Virus record (IMG/VR): IMGVR_UViG_3300008735_000004
Coordinates: 1 to 64,000 of that record
Origin: a virus
Strand: one strand, 5' to 3'
Length of the DNA stretch: 64,000 nt
In this document: piece by piece, positions 48,445 to 57,230 of the stretch
How the letters are laid out: each line of letters begins with the position of its first letter
Position numbering within the stretch: position 1 is the first letter of the stretch
Position numbers and translations under genes: made by a program
Notes under the pieces: model-generated
What the model saw: only the letters and a program-made list of their open reading frames with translations
What the model was told of the DNA's origin: nothing
Database searches by the model: none

Positions 48445-49748
48445 TAAACGTCGAGCTGAATCCAAGCTTCCCCGATCGCTCCGCCTTCACAGAATTCTAA
48501 GATCTTTTCGGCTGGATCGGCGCCTGGCCACTTGCTTTCCCATGTGCTGCTTTCTGCCTCTAGGGCTGCACTGATTGCATTGTATGCAAAATTATACAAG
48601 AATTGAGGTACGCCTTTGGTGCCCGTTCCGGCTACTCTGTAGCCTGCATTATCTTCATATACAGTTTGCACTGTATCTAATAAGTCTTTTCCAAATCTAT
48701 AATCTACGCCCATTAAACGTCCAACACATTGAGCATCGTCAGTTGTATGAGGCATAAAGTTACCGTAGTAATCAGATTTAAGGAATGAACCTGCTGTTCC
48801 TTGGCTAGCTTCACTATTGAAGGTATAGAAGGAATATTCTTTTTCAACCGATTTGTAACCAGTATCAGAAATATCTGTAGTAGATCCAGGAGCAACAGAA
48901 CCTACGTTAGCAAGATCATAAACAAAGTTTATAACAACAGATTCTGTACCTGTACCTTGATCTGTGCTGAAAGTAATATCTCCAGCAGCATCAACACTAT
49001 AATCAGTAACTAATGTTAAGTCAGCTCCGTCATATGTAACCACACCTAAGCTACTAAAAGTAGCGCCAGCATGAGCAGCTGCATATGTTGCAAAAGCCAC
49101 TGTAACAGGAGTCGCAGTTGCGTCTGATAAATCTAATGCAGCAGTATAGCTACCGTCTAAATCTTCAGCACCGCCTTCTGCACCAGCAACAGCTGGAACA
49201 AATAAACCAGCTTGTCCCATAAAAGTATCGAATGTGTAGGTATCTACAGCAGGTAATTTAATTAATTGTCGGCTCAATACGCCGTAGTTTTTATTACGCA
49301 TATCATAATTAAGATTTTCACCTCTAATATCTTGATATACATCGTGCTCTGAAACACCAATAGGTTTATTAGCAGGCATCACATAGTCTGCAGCATCTGA
49401 AGGCGAAGTAACTGTTCTAGCTGTTCCACCATTTGCTGGGACCATTAAACCCATAATACCCTTAGCAACGCCATAATAGTCTGTCCCATCACCAATAACT
49501 CCTTCTGGAGCATCATTGGATGTAATTGCAGAAACAATACGACCTTTAGGAATCACAACCCAATCTTCAGTATTAATATCCTGGAAAGATTCAGGTAAAT
49601 GTTTAAAAGGCAGCAATGGAAATGCTGGACGAACTCCATCAGATTGACTAATATTCGGTCTACCCGGAGACAGTCTGTATTTAGATGGTGCGCCTTTTAG
49701 TGGTCGAGTCGGAGCTCCTTTTGCGTTAAAGTTAATCTTGTTAGCCAT
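48444..49748 (-). CDS. Head protein, paralogue with inserted beta domain (434 aa)
   Basis: A 434-residue protein clearly duplicated from the adjacent 340-residue gene. Both begin MANKINF.A.GAP.R.LK.APSKY..SPGRPNISQSDG.RPAFPL and share NTEDWVVIPKGRIVSAITSND, GVSEHDVYQDIRGENLNYDM, KNYGVLSRQLIKLP, SDYYGNFM, VGRLMGVDYRF, KDLLDTVQTVYEDNAGYRV and a GEAWIQL.V end. About residues 205-295 form an extra Ala/Thr/Val/Asp-rich beta domain (LVTDYSVDAAGDITFSTDQG) missing from the other copy. Location between scaffold and major capsid genes implies an abundant head component, such as a second capsid protein, vertex or decoration protein. No fold assigned. Confidence 0.6.
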   Translation of the reverse strand: MANKINFNAKGAPTRPLKGAPSKYRLSPGRPNISQSDGVRPAFPLLPFKHLPESFQDINTEDWVVIPKGRIVSAITSNDAPEGVIGDGTDYYGVAKGIMGLMVPANGGTARTVTSPSDAADYVMPANKPIGVSEHDVYQDIRGENLNYDMRNKNYGVLSRQLIKLPAVDTYTFDTFMGQAGLFVPAVAGAEGGAEDLDGSYTAALDLSDATATPVTVAFATYAAAHAGATFSSLGVVTYDGADLTLVTDYSVDAAGDITFSTDQGTGTESVVINFVYDLANVGSVAPGSTTDISDTGYKSVEKEYSFYTFNSEASQGTAGSFLKSDYYGNFMPHTTDDAQCVGRLMGVDYRFGKDLLDTVQTVYEDNAGYRVAGTGTKGVPQFLYNFAYNAISAALEAESSTWESKWPGADPAEKILEFCEGGAIGEAWIQLDV

Positions 49749-49766
49749 TATTAGTTATCCCCTAGA

Positions 49767-50789
49767 TTAAACGTTAAGTTGGATCCAAGCTTCACCAAAT
49801 GCACCAGCAGCTACAGCAAGAGCAACAACTTCTGCTGCGTCTTTACCTGCATAATTACCACCGTCACCAAGTTCAGCAGTCCAAGAAGTTCCAGCTTTAA
49901 CAAAAGCTTGTGTCATTGCCGCATAAGCAAAGTCATATAAGAACTGAGGAATACCCATGGTACCTGTTCCGGAAACTCTGTAACCAGCATTATCTTCATA
50001 AACAGATTGTACTGTATCTAGTAAATCTTTATTAAAACGATAATCAACACCCATTAAACGTCCAACTACTTGAGCGCCTGATCCGGCCATAAAATTACCA
50101 TAGTAATCAGATTTTAGTTCTGTACCTGCAATACCATCTGTAGCACCTTCTTTAACAGTTAACCAAGAAAATTTAGGATTAACAGCAAAGTAAGCAGATG
50201 CGGCAGCTAAACCAGCAGCAGCCGGAGCGCCTTCTGAAGTATCACAGAAGCAATCAGCAGCCATACCAGTAAAAGCATCTAATGCAGTAAGATCAACGCA
50301 AGGAAGTTTAATTAACTGACGACTTAATACGCCGTAGTTTTTACTTCTCATGTCATAGTTTAAGTATTCGCCTCTGAGGTCTTGGTATACGTCATGTTCT
50401 GCAACACCAATTGGTGCGTTTGCGGGAATAGTTTTAGTAGCAGCATCTACAGGTGATGTTACTTCTTTAGCAACTCCACCGTTAGCTGGAACCATCAGTC
50501 CCATAATTCCTTTAGGTACACCATAGTAGTCCAGACCATCACCGAGATCACCATCATTAGATGTGATCGCAGATACGATACGTCCTTTAGGTATTACAAC
50601 CCAGTCTTCAGTGTTAACGTCCAAAAAACTTTCTTCTAAATGCTTATAAGGCATTAAAGGAAAAGCAGGACGGATCCCATCAGATTGACTGATATTAGGT
50701 CTACCTGGGGATTTTTGATATTTCGAAGGGGCTCTCTTCAAGTCTCTTGATGGAGCACCCTGTGCGCTAAAATTAATTTTGTTAGCCAT
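49767..50789 (-). CDS. Head protein, shorter paralogue (340 aa)
   Basis: A 340-residue partner of the 434-residue neighbour; see the shared phrases there. In place of the beta insertion it has a short, Ala-rich, Cys-containing link (ADCFCDTSEGAPAAAGLAAA, about 190-210). It follows the scaffold-like gene with an AGGAG ribosome binding site. The N-terminal segment (about 1-55) is basic and Pro/Ser-rich, and would be suited to binding the capsid surface or DNA. Function within the head is not known; the duplication suggests two related subunits that may occupy different lattice positions. Confidence 0.6.
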   Translation of the reverse strand: MANKINFSAQGAPSRDLKRAPSKYQKSPGRPNISQSDGIRPAFPLMPYKHLEESFLDVNTEDWVVIPKGRIVSAITSNDGDLGDGLDYYGVPKGIMGLMVPANGGVAKEVTSPVDAATKTIPANAPIGVAEHDVYQDLRGEYLNYDMRSKNYGVLSRQLIKLPCVDLTALDAFTGMAADCFCDTSEGAPAAAGLAAASAYFAVNPKFSWLTVKEGATDGIAGTELKSDYYGNFMAGSGAQVVGRLMGVDYRFNKDLLDTVQSVYEDNAGYRVSGTGTMGIPQFLYDFAYAAMTQAFVKAGTSWTAELGDGGNYAGKDAAEVVALAVAAGAFGEAWIQLNV

Positions 50790-50802
50790 TTTTATTTATC
50801 TC

Positions 50803-51594
50803 CTATTTACGTTTCAGATAAGATCTGATAACTTTTCGTGCGTCGCTCATGGCGCCTTCATTGTCTTCTTCTTTGTCCAAACCATCAGGTTTGTCCTCTG
50901 AGAGTGTTTCGTCATCCAGACTCTCTGTTGGAGCTTCTACAAAAGTCTCCGTCATTTTGTGAGAGAGGTCTCTGAATATTGTTTTGAGTTCATCGAGATT
51001 TTTCTCTATTAAGGATTCTTTATACTCCTTACTGGAATTCCCGATATCTTCTAGGTTAATTTCTGAACAACGCAGTGCTACAGCATTTTGTACGATTGAA
51101 TCGACTAATACTTCGCGAACTCGTTCTTCTTCTTCCGTAGATTTATCTTCTTCAGAATCTTCGGTTTCAGTAGCTTCTTCTTCTTCTTCAGCTTCCTCTT
51201 CTTCAGATTCTTCGGCCTCAGCTTCTTCTTTAGATTCTTCATCTTCAGGATCTTTTTCTTCTTCCTCTTCAGCTTCATCTTCCTCTTCTGCTGTCGGCTT
51301 TGCATTTTCAAGGCCTTTATTATAGGCTTCTTCTTTTACAGAAGCAATATACTCAGCCATGCCATCAACTGCTAAAGCTTCGACAAGATCTTCCGGAACA
51401 TCTTTATTATCATCATTTTCAGAATTTTCTTCTACTGGTTCGATAGAGTCAATAGCTGCAAAAAAGCCGTCTTTAACTTCTTGAGAAACTTTTGTATTCT
51501 TCTCAATAAGAAGGCGTACTCTTTCTAGCTTTTCAGCAGAAGCATCTTCTAGCATTTCTGATAAGTTTTCTAAAATAGAATCATCGAATTTCAT
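50803..51594 (-). CDS. Acidic scaffold-like protein
   Basis: A 263-residue protein, helical at both ends with a very acidic middle (about 95-155, runs of Glu broken by Asp, Ala, Ser, Lys; GAAGAA-type codon runs at 51120-51290). The C-terminus (MSDARKVIRSYLKRK) is basic, as in phage scaffolds whose basic tail contacts the shell. The gene lies between the prohead protease and the head proteins, the canonical scaffold position. The acidic run gives a mirrored Ser-rich open frame on the other strand that is not a gene. No sequence family is claimed. Confidence 0.65.
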   Translation of the reverse strand: MKFDDSILENLSEMLEDASAEKLERVRLLIEKNTKVSQEVKDGFFAAIDSIEPVEENSENDDNKDVPEDLVEALAVDGMAEYIASVKEEAYNKGLENAKPTAEEEDEAEEEEEKDPEDEESKEEAEAEESEEEEAEEEEEATETEDSEEDKSTEEEERVREVLVDSIVQNAVALRCSEINLEDIGNSSKEYKESLIEKNLDELKTIFRDLSHKMTETFVEAPTESLDDETLSEDKPDGLDKEEDNEGAMSDARKVIRSYLKRK

Positions 51595-51618
51595 TTTGAT
51601 ATTTCCTCGTATTAAATT

Positions 51619-52758
51619 CTATTGGATAAGTTCTAGTGACTTTAAAACAGAATCAATCTGTTCTTGTTTTTCGGTTTCTTTAGCAAGTTCCTTAGCTGTT
51701 TCAAGATTATCCTTAAAAGTAGCTTCAGTATATACTAAAATTTCTTGTTGGTCTTCTGGAGATAATCCATCCCAGTTACCTAACTGTTCTATATATTTTG
51801 TAATTTGATCTTCCCAGCTATCATACTTTGTAAGAATATCTTCCATCGTAGGTTTGACTGGGGGATTCTCAGGCTTATCACCTTTTAATTTTTGTTTATT
51901 CTCATTATCCTCTGATTCTTTATCTGTATTTACATATACTAAGCCTTTAGCTGCTATATACGCTTCTTTATCATGATCTACAGCTTCCCAGAGAATAGAG
52001 TTAGCAACACTTTCAATTTCCATATTATCAGATGTGGCATACTCCACTTCTGAGTCAGAAAATACTAATGCTTCTCTGTGTTTATCTTCTGTATGATAAG
52101 GAAGGGGTTTTTCACCATCCATCATACTATATGAAACAATTTGAGCAGCACCTTCTTCAGAACGATAATCTGCGGGTGCGTTTACGATCGAAACTTCTTT
52201 ATAGTCCATGGCTCCTATAGTCCAGAAGCACTTTTCTTCTTTACCAGTTTTTTCATTTTCGTAAACATTTCCACGCATATGACCACACCATTCATCGGCA
52301 GTCAAAATATTTGTTCCACAAATAGAACATTTGACATATTGTAATTCAGCAGGAGCATCTTCCATAGGAGCTCCATGAGCAGATACAGTTAAGTATCGTC
52401 CATCTATAATTTTTTGAATAGCTTCCTTGTCAGTAACTTTAACGTCTAATTGGGTAAAGCCCTCAGCTTCGGATGTTTTAATATAACGAGAAGCAGAAAC
52501 TCTTCCAAGAGGTTCGCTCTCCATATCGTGATTTTTTAGTAATGGTTTTTCAAAAGGTTTAATCCACACATCCTGGGAAACAGCATAAGACATTGCGCCT
52601 GAATCATAACAAAAACCATTTCTATTAACATAACCGGCATGCGTTGCATCAACAGTTATTAATAGAGATTCCGGAATTGCTCCGCTAGGAGTATACGAAA
52701 CACTCGAAAAATCACTAGTAGTTTCGTCTCTGAAATCATTTTTTAATAGTTTACTCAT
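51619..52758 (-). CDS. Prohead maturation protease with zinc-knuckle-like insertion
   Basis: I choose ATG at 52758 (379 residues, MSKLLKNDFRD) because it follows GGAGG at a 6-base spacing and overlaps the stop of the neighbour; an upstream ATG at 52794 lacks these. The protease core has LLKNHDMESEPLGRVSASRY ('H....piGrv') and GRYLTVSAHGAPME, where H (in NHD) and S (in TVSAHG) fit the His/Ser pair of U35/S78-type prohead proteases. Just after the Ser, about residues 140-160, CSICGTN...WCGHMRG gives C..C and C.H ligands of a small zinc site not usual in this family. The C-terminal third is acidic and helical, perhaps a linked scaffold segment. Position after portal and before scaffold is typical. 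Confidence 0.75.
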   Translation of the reverse strand: MSKLLKNDFRDETTSDFSSVSYTPSGAIPESLLITVDATHAGYVNRNGFCYDSGAMSYAVSQDVWIKPFEKPLLKNHDMESEPLGRVSASRYIKTSEAEGFTQLDVKVTDKEAIQKIIDGRYLTVSAHGAPMEDAPAELQYVKCSICGTNILTADEWCGHMRGNVYENEKTGKEEKCFWTIGAMDYKEVSIVNAPADYRSEEGAAQIVSYSMMDGEKPLPYHTEDKHREALVFSDSEVEYATSDNMEIESVANSILWEAVDHDKEAYIAAKGLVYVNTDKESEDNENKQKLKGDKPENPPVKPTMEDILTKYDSWEDQITKYIEQLGNWDGLSPEDQQEILVYTEATFKDNLETAKELAKETEKQEQIDSVLKSLELIQ

Positions 52759-53095
52759 AAGTGTCCTCCGACAAAAGTTCCGGAAATTGATCAACGCTAC
52801 GTGTCATCTTTTTACATCTAGGACACTTCACTTCGACATCTGTTCCAGGAACAATTTTTGCAAGTAATTTATTACATAGTGTGGGTGCGCCCCATCTTTC
52901 AGACTTCTTTTCGTCTAATTCCTGACAACGTAGTTCCACTAAGTTTATTGGAACACAGTTTGCTTTTACGTTTATATGAGAACATCCTCGCTTTTGGCAT
53001 TTAATTTCTACCGCATAAGGATTTTCACCGTCTTTGTATTTACAAAGCAAGGCGCCACACGCGGGACACCTAAAATCTAGATACTTTTTATTCAT
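52751..53095 (-). CDS. Tandem Com-like zinc-ribbon protein
   Basis: A 114-residue protein with two copies of a Com-like zinc ribbon. The first is FRCPACGALLCKYK...VEIKCQKRGCSHINV (residues about 8-43) and the second LRCQELDEKK...CNKLLAKI...VEVKCPRCKKMTRS (about 55-100). The pattern 'RC..C...L.k......veIKC.rC' is that of phage Mu Com, an RNA-binding activator of translation. In the second copy the first CxxC is spaced out (C-x16-C). It sits between portal and protease genes and overlaps the latter by 8 bases. By analogy it may bind RNA or DNA; a translation or packaging role is not shown. Confidence 0.6.
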   Translation of the reverse strand: MNKKYLDFRCPACGALLCKYKDGENPYAVEIKCQKRGCSHINVKANCVPINLVELRCQELDEKKSERWGAPTLCNKLLAKIVPGTDVEVKCPRCKKMTRSVDQFPELLSEDTYE

Positions 53096-53097
53096 TC

Positions 53098-54852
53098 TTA
53101 CTCCTTGGTTATATCAGCTTCGAGTGCTGTAAATATTGAATTTACTGCATCTGGTAATTTGTTGTCTCTTAGGTACTCTGACACTAGCATCTTTAGTAGA
53201 GTTATGTCATACGTCTCTAACTTAGACCCGCTTAGGATCCTGTAAAGGTCCTCTTTAGAGTCAGCTTTTAAGCAAGTATCCCATAATTTTATGTAATAAT
53301 CTTTAGATACATTTGGTTTTGCTAATTGAGTACCATGTTGGTTACTAGGTCTAGCATTATTCTCCGCAGTGTTTTCTGCCGCGTTAGTCTGTACCGCTGC
53401 AGTTGCTTTTGCTAAAGGTATTTGGATTTTACTAATGTATAGTCCCTCCCTCTCTGCATCACTTAGGATATCTCTACCTAGTTCTTTTCTAAGCTCGTCT
53501 TCTGTGATTGTATTATTATTATATAGGTTAAGATAATGAGCTTCTCTTCTAATTTTCTCAGCTAGATCGATTTCTGGAATAGATAAATATACCATGTTGT
53601 CATCGTCTAGTGTGAACTCTGAGTAACCTACTTCATAAAGTAGTTCTCTGATTATATAAAATTCTATAGCATTTTTAATAATTCTTTGAAATTTAGCAGA
53701 AGTACTTTGCATTTCTGCACTTAAAGTTTGTGCGGTAGATCTATTTGCAGTAGATCCATCACCCATTGCTATTCCTGACATTCCTAACCCGGCCATTACA
53801 CGAGCTCTGAAATAAGATATAGAGGCTGTTAAAATATTATTAGCTTGTGTAGCTTTTGCAACATCATCTAAACTAACTCGTTCAGTTGTAACTAATATAC
53901 CATCCCCAGTAATATTACGAATAGTAGAAGCTAAATCATCTACTTGTTCCTGTGTACCGGGCTGTTCCTTTGAGCCTACCTTAGCATGTATTTTTGGGAC
54001 TGCTACCTTAATAGATTCTAATAAAGATAATTCTTCTAATTCTCGTAGAGCTTCCATGTCTGCTAAAACTGGTATTGACATAGGCATTGCAAAGAAATAT
54101 TGCGATGGAGATGATCCTCGATCTTTAACATGGATAACATTATGAGGTGGCCATTCTGGAGTTTTTATCTCCTCTTTCTGGCCCAGTCTAGAAATTAAAC
54201 TAGCAGTAGTACTAGCTGTGGTCGGCAATTGTCTCCATTTTCTAACATTACCAAAATCATCTTTATCAACCTCTATGCTTGTTAAATCTACAACATTATA
54301 ACCGGCAACAGGTACACGTTGATATCCATCAAAAGTTTTACGAGGTTTACCCCCAGATGCTTTTCTATTACGGCGTTTAATAATAACTACATTATTATAT
54401 AATACGATATTAAAAGCAATTTCATCTAAAAAATCATCAGTAGGTTTATTCTGTACTGTAGCAATTTGATCAAAACGTTTTCTAATATATTTAACAGTGT
54501 TAGGATTATTTCCTATAAATTCCCATTTTTGCTTACGAATCTGTTCTACGTATTTTTCAATAGCACGTCTAAACATTGATTCATTAGTGAAAGCAAGTTG
54601 AACTTTAGCCATATCCCACTCCGGAGCACGAAAGATTCCTCTTTGTCCTCCTTTAAAAGCGCTAAGTACGTTTGATTTTAATGTTTTAAGAATACTTGAT
54701 AAACTAGAGGAACGCGCATCCTTTACTTGTTTTAAAGGTAAAGAATCTTGCTCAACAGTTTGATTTCTCTTTTTTAAGACATGTTCGATCTTATCTTCTA
54801 GAGTTTCTTTAGGTTCTCTTCTTAAAAAAGAGAAAAATGTTCGTTTGGCCAT
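53098..54852 (-). CDS. Portal protein
   Basis: A 584-residue portal-type protein. The N-terminal part includes TNESMFRRAIEKYVEQIRKQ ('.....v..ai......i....w') followed by KWEFIGN; then FLDEIAFNIVLYNNVVIIKRRN, GYNVVDLTSIEVDKDDFGNV ('p.....v....DeyGn'), NVIHVKDRG and the wing/clip region. A typical portal spine-helix segment follows: FRARVMAGLGMSGIAMGDGS then TAQTLSAEMQSTSAKFQRII. The C-terminus (NNNTITEDELRKELGRDILS) has the 'G.it.nE.R..lg..p' type end, then an extra helical domain of 100 residues. It lies two genes after the terminase. The call is secure in general; the exact subfamily is not. Confidence 0.85.
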   Translation of the reverse strand: MAKRTFFSFLRREPKETLEDKIEHVLKKRNQTVEQDSLPLKQVKDARSSSLSSILKTLKSNVLSAFKGGQRGIFRAPEWDMAKVQLAFTNESMFRRAIEKYVEQIRKQKWEFIGNNPNTVKYIRKRFDQIATVQNKPTDDFLDEIAFNIVLYNNVVIIKRRNRKASGGKPRKTFDGYQRVPVAGYNVVDLTSIEVDKDDFGNVRKWRQLPTTASTTASLISRLGQKEEIKTPEWPPHNVIHVKDRGSSPSQYFFAMPMSIPVLADMEALRELEELSLLESIKVAVPKIHAKVGSKEQPGTQEQVDDLASTIRNITGDGILVTTERVSLDDVAKATQANNILTASISYFRARVMAGLGMSGIAMGDGSTANRSTAQTLSAEMQSTSAKFQRIIKNAIEFYIIRELLYEVGYSEFTLDDDNMVYLSIPEIDLAEKIRREAHYLNLYNNNTITEDELRKELGRDILSDAEREGLYISKIQIPLAKATAAVQTNAAENTAENNARPSNQHGTQLAKPNVSKDYYIKLWDTCLKADSKEDLYRILSGSKLETYDITLLKMLVSEYLRDNKLPDAVNSIFTALEADITKE

Positions 54853-57230
54853 TATAAATCTGTTCCTGCTTTATTTAATATTGATTGAAGTTCCTGTATA
54901 TCATCAGAAGACATGCTCTTTAGACACTCGCCTTTCTTGGATCCTTGAATAGCATCAGAAGCTTCCTCGGAAGAAAGTCCCATGTATTGCATCATAAATT
55001 TTTGTACCTCTGCATCTTCTTGTAAAACTAATAAACCAATAGGGTCTATGTCATTATTAGTTATGTCAATCTTATTCCCCGTTGGCATAGAAGTTAGAAA
55101 ATTTCCTGCCCCACCGCTGCTAACATTAGTTATATTTTGTGAACCTGTATTTCCTGAGACATTTACACCGGTACCTGTAGTATAGGTACCCTCGCCATTT
55201 CCTGTTTGCATTGTAGTTTCTTGGCTAGTTCCATCTTTATCAAGCTCAGAATTAGATTTATCTTTATTTTTATATTTATTACAAATAAGAATACCATCAG
55301 CATTTAAAGCTAATAACCAATCAATCATATTAATTAATCCTTTAAGCATGGGTACTAGTCTACTTTCTTCAACTTCTTTATCATCACTGTTCCATGCTTC
55401 ATTAATAGCTTTATTTTTCTGTTTTAAAAGCATCATATTTTTTATACGCTGAATAAAGGCCTGAACGGATTTAAAGAAACCATCTTTTCCGAAAATAGAA
55501 GTTATTAACATAATTAAAACTTTTTCCCAAGGTAAACATTTTACGGCAGCAGAATAATAAGTACTACCAGGTTTCCAGATACCACCATTAGTTTCACATG
55601 TTTCTTTATCTCCAAATTCAGTTAAATAACGTCCATCCGTATCAAAGCAATGTCCTTGGGCAGCGGCTTGTTTATCAGCCTCTTCCTCCCATTCCTTCTT
55701 ACGGTCAGCCACCCATTTAACCGATTGAGTCATTAGATGTTCTCTAATAACGTCTACCATTGTCATTAAAATTAATTGAACACTATTGGTAGTTAATTCA
55801 ATCATATTAAAACCTAAAGCCGGTAAACCAACTTTACCGTGTTTTGTTTCTAATAATACTAATAATATTTGTGCAATACTTTTAACATCGTCTAGCCATG
55901 CCTTTTGCTCTGATAAGAAGTCTTCCAATGACATTGGATTCTCTTTGTAATATACAATTTCTTCTAGAATCTTTTCAAGTCTTTTTTCAAGTTTATTTAA
56001 AGCCGAAGTCATGGTAGCAAGTGACCATTCTCCGCCCCCTAAATACATATCTACAATCGAATCTAAAATCTTTTTTTCAATTTTGCTAGAGGTGCTAGTT
56101 TCATCTAATGCATTAATAAAATCACTGGCCACTTCTAACTGAGATATTCCGCTTTCTAATTTTGATATATTACCAGTAAGCATTGGTTTTATTTTTGTCA
56201 AAACTTTTTGCTCTTGCTCAAGTAACCATATTTTAGCCGGAGAGAGGTTATTAGGATCAAGTTCATGCTCTGCTAAATAATCTAAAAGTTCTGGTTGATT
56301 TTTCATAATTTCATAAAAAATACAACAATAAAATTGAACATCAACAGCAGTGTCCTGCGCTATTTGCAAGAATCCATTAGTAGTGTCTGCCGCAGTATTT
56401 AGTACCCCATTACCTACATCATAAGAAAACCCTCCTAAGAGGTTACTCATCATATCGTCAACACTGGGCTTTGTAGGATCAACATAATGGCCTAAGAGAA
56501 GAGGGGCTTCGTCATACTGATTATCTGAAACTTCTAATGGTACATATTGTTTAAAGTCTGGACTCGGGAAAGAAGAACCTTTTCCAGGTTTATTATAGAA
56601 CTCTATTATAAGTTTTCCACCATTCTTCCATAAATCCTCATGCTCTCCTTCTTTAGGTTCTAACTTTATAGAGCTAACAGCCATGGTAAAAACAGCCGTT
56701 TGTTTTTTATTACCACTAACATTGTCGTAAGAAGTATCTTTATCAAAGACGGAAAATAAAGTAGCTTTAGTAGGTCCTATCCAAAAATTAGCATCTTTAC
56801 TATAAATTATGCCATTTTCCTTTGATGCTTTTTTCAGACCGCCACTGGGAATTCTTAAAGGATCATCACCGGGATAATCTTCAATAATAATTTTATTTGA
56901 ATCATTGGCTGCCAATTCGCGAAATTGTCCATACCTTATTTCAAAATAATCACTACCTCCCTTAGTTTTAATCTTAGGATCACGTCCCCAGTCACCTACT
57001 TTATATGCAAGAGCATTTTTTAAGATAGATTCAAGTTTCAAAATAGGATGAGATGTGGCAGTAATTATATCCGGCTTAGCTGTCATAGCCTCGCCTTTAT
57101 GCATCAGAATATCAACAGTTGCTTGTAACTCTGCTTCAGCTTTTGCTTTAGCTTCGTCTACAGCTTCATCGGTGTTCTCTTGTAATGTGTCCAAATAGCT
57201 TTGAGCTAGTTGTTCCATATCTGATGGCAT
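54852..57230 (-). CDS. Unknown 792-residue protein between terminase and portal, with one Cys motif
   Basis: A 792-residue protein, not recognised. The N-terminus is helical and acidic (DEAVDEAKAKAEAELQATVD), then about 80-250 is beta-rich (VFTMAVSSIKLEPKEGEHED, KLIIEFYNKPGKGSSFPSPD), a long helical region follows with hydrophobic stretches (LILMTMVDVI and VLIMLITSIFG), and the end is Gly/Ser/Thr-rich with a final helix. One copy of the recurrent Cys motif, CFDTDGRYLTEFGDKETC then ETNGGIW, is embedded at about residues 525-550. The terminase-to-portal position and overlaps of one base on both sides imply co-expression with packaging genes; a virion role is possible because other proteins carrying the motif are structural. 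Confidence 0.45.
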   Translation of the reverse strand: MPSDMEQLAQSYLDTLQENTDEAVDEAKAKAEAELQATVDILMHKGEAMTAKPDIITATSHPILKLESILKNALAYKVGDWGRDPKIKTKGGSDYFEIRYGQFRELAANDSNKIIIEDYPGDDPLRIPSGGLKKASKENGIIYSKDANFWIGPTKATLFSVFDKDTSYDNVSGNKKQTAVFTMAVSSIKLEPKEGEHEDLWKNGGKLIIEFYNKPGKGSSFPSPDFKQYVPLEVSDNQYDEAPLLLGHYVDPTKPSVDDMMSNLLGGFSYDVGNGVLNTAADTTNGFLQIAQDTAVDVQFYCCIFYEIMKNQPELLDYLAEHELDPNNLSPAKIWLLEQEQKVLTKIKPMLTGNISKLESGISQLEVASDFINALDETSTSSKIEKKILDSIVDMYLGGGEWSLATMTSALNKLEKRLEKILEEIVYYKENPMSLEDFLSEQKAWLDDVKSIAQILLVLLETKHGKVGLPALGFNMIELTTNSVQLILMTMVDVIREHLMTQSVKWVADRKKEWEEEADKQAAAQGHCFDTDGRYLTEFGDKETCETNGGIWKPGSTYYSAAVKCLPWEKVLIMLITSIFGKDGFFKSVQAFIQRIKNMMLLKQKNKAINEAWNSDDKEVEESRLVPMLKGLINMIDWLLALNADGILICNKYKNKDKSNSELDKDGTSQETTMQTGNGEGTYTTGTGVNVSGNTGSQNITNVSSGGAGNFLTSMPTGNKIDITNNDIDPIGLLVLQEDAEVQKFMMQYMGLSSEEASDAIQGSKKGECLKSMSSDDIQELQSILNKAGTDL

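Noticed and set aside
51120-51290. Short GAAGAA-type repeat as a CRISPR or satellite
   Set aside because: It is low-complexity coding for acidic residues; no spacer/repeat periodicity.
50984-51325. Ser-rich 113-residue plus-strand open frame
   Set aside because: It is the mirror image of the Glu/Asp-rich codon run of the scaffold-like gene; no ribosome binding site and opposite to all other genes.
52758-52794. Longer start for the prohead protease at 52794
   Set aside because: No ribosome binding site and a deep overlap with the zinc-ribbon gene; the ATG at 52758 has GGAGG at good spacing.
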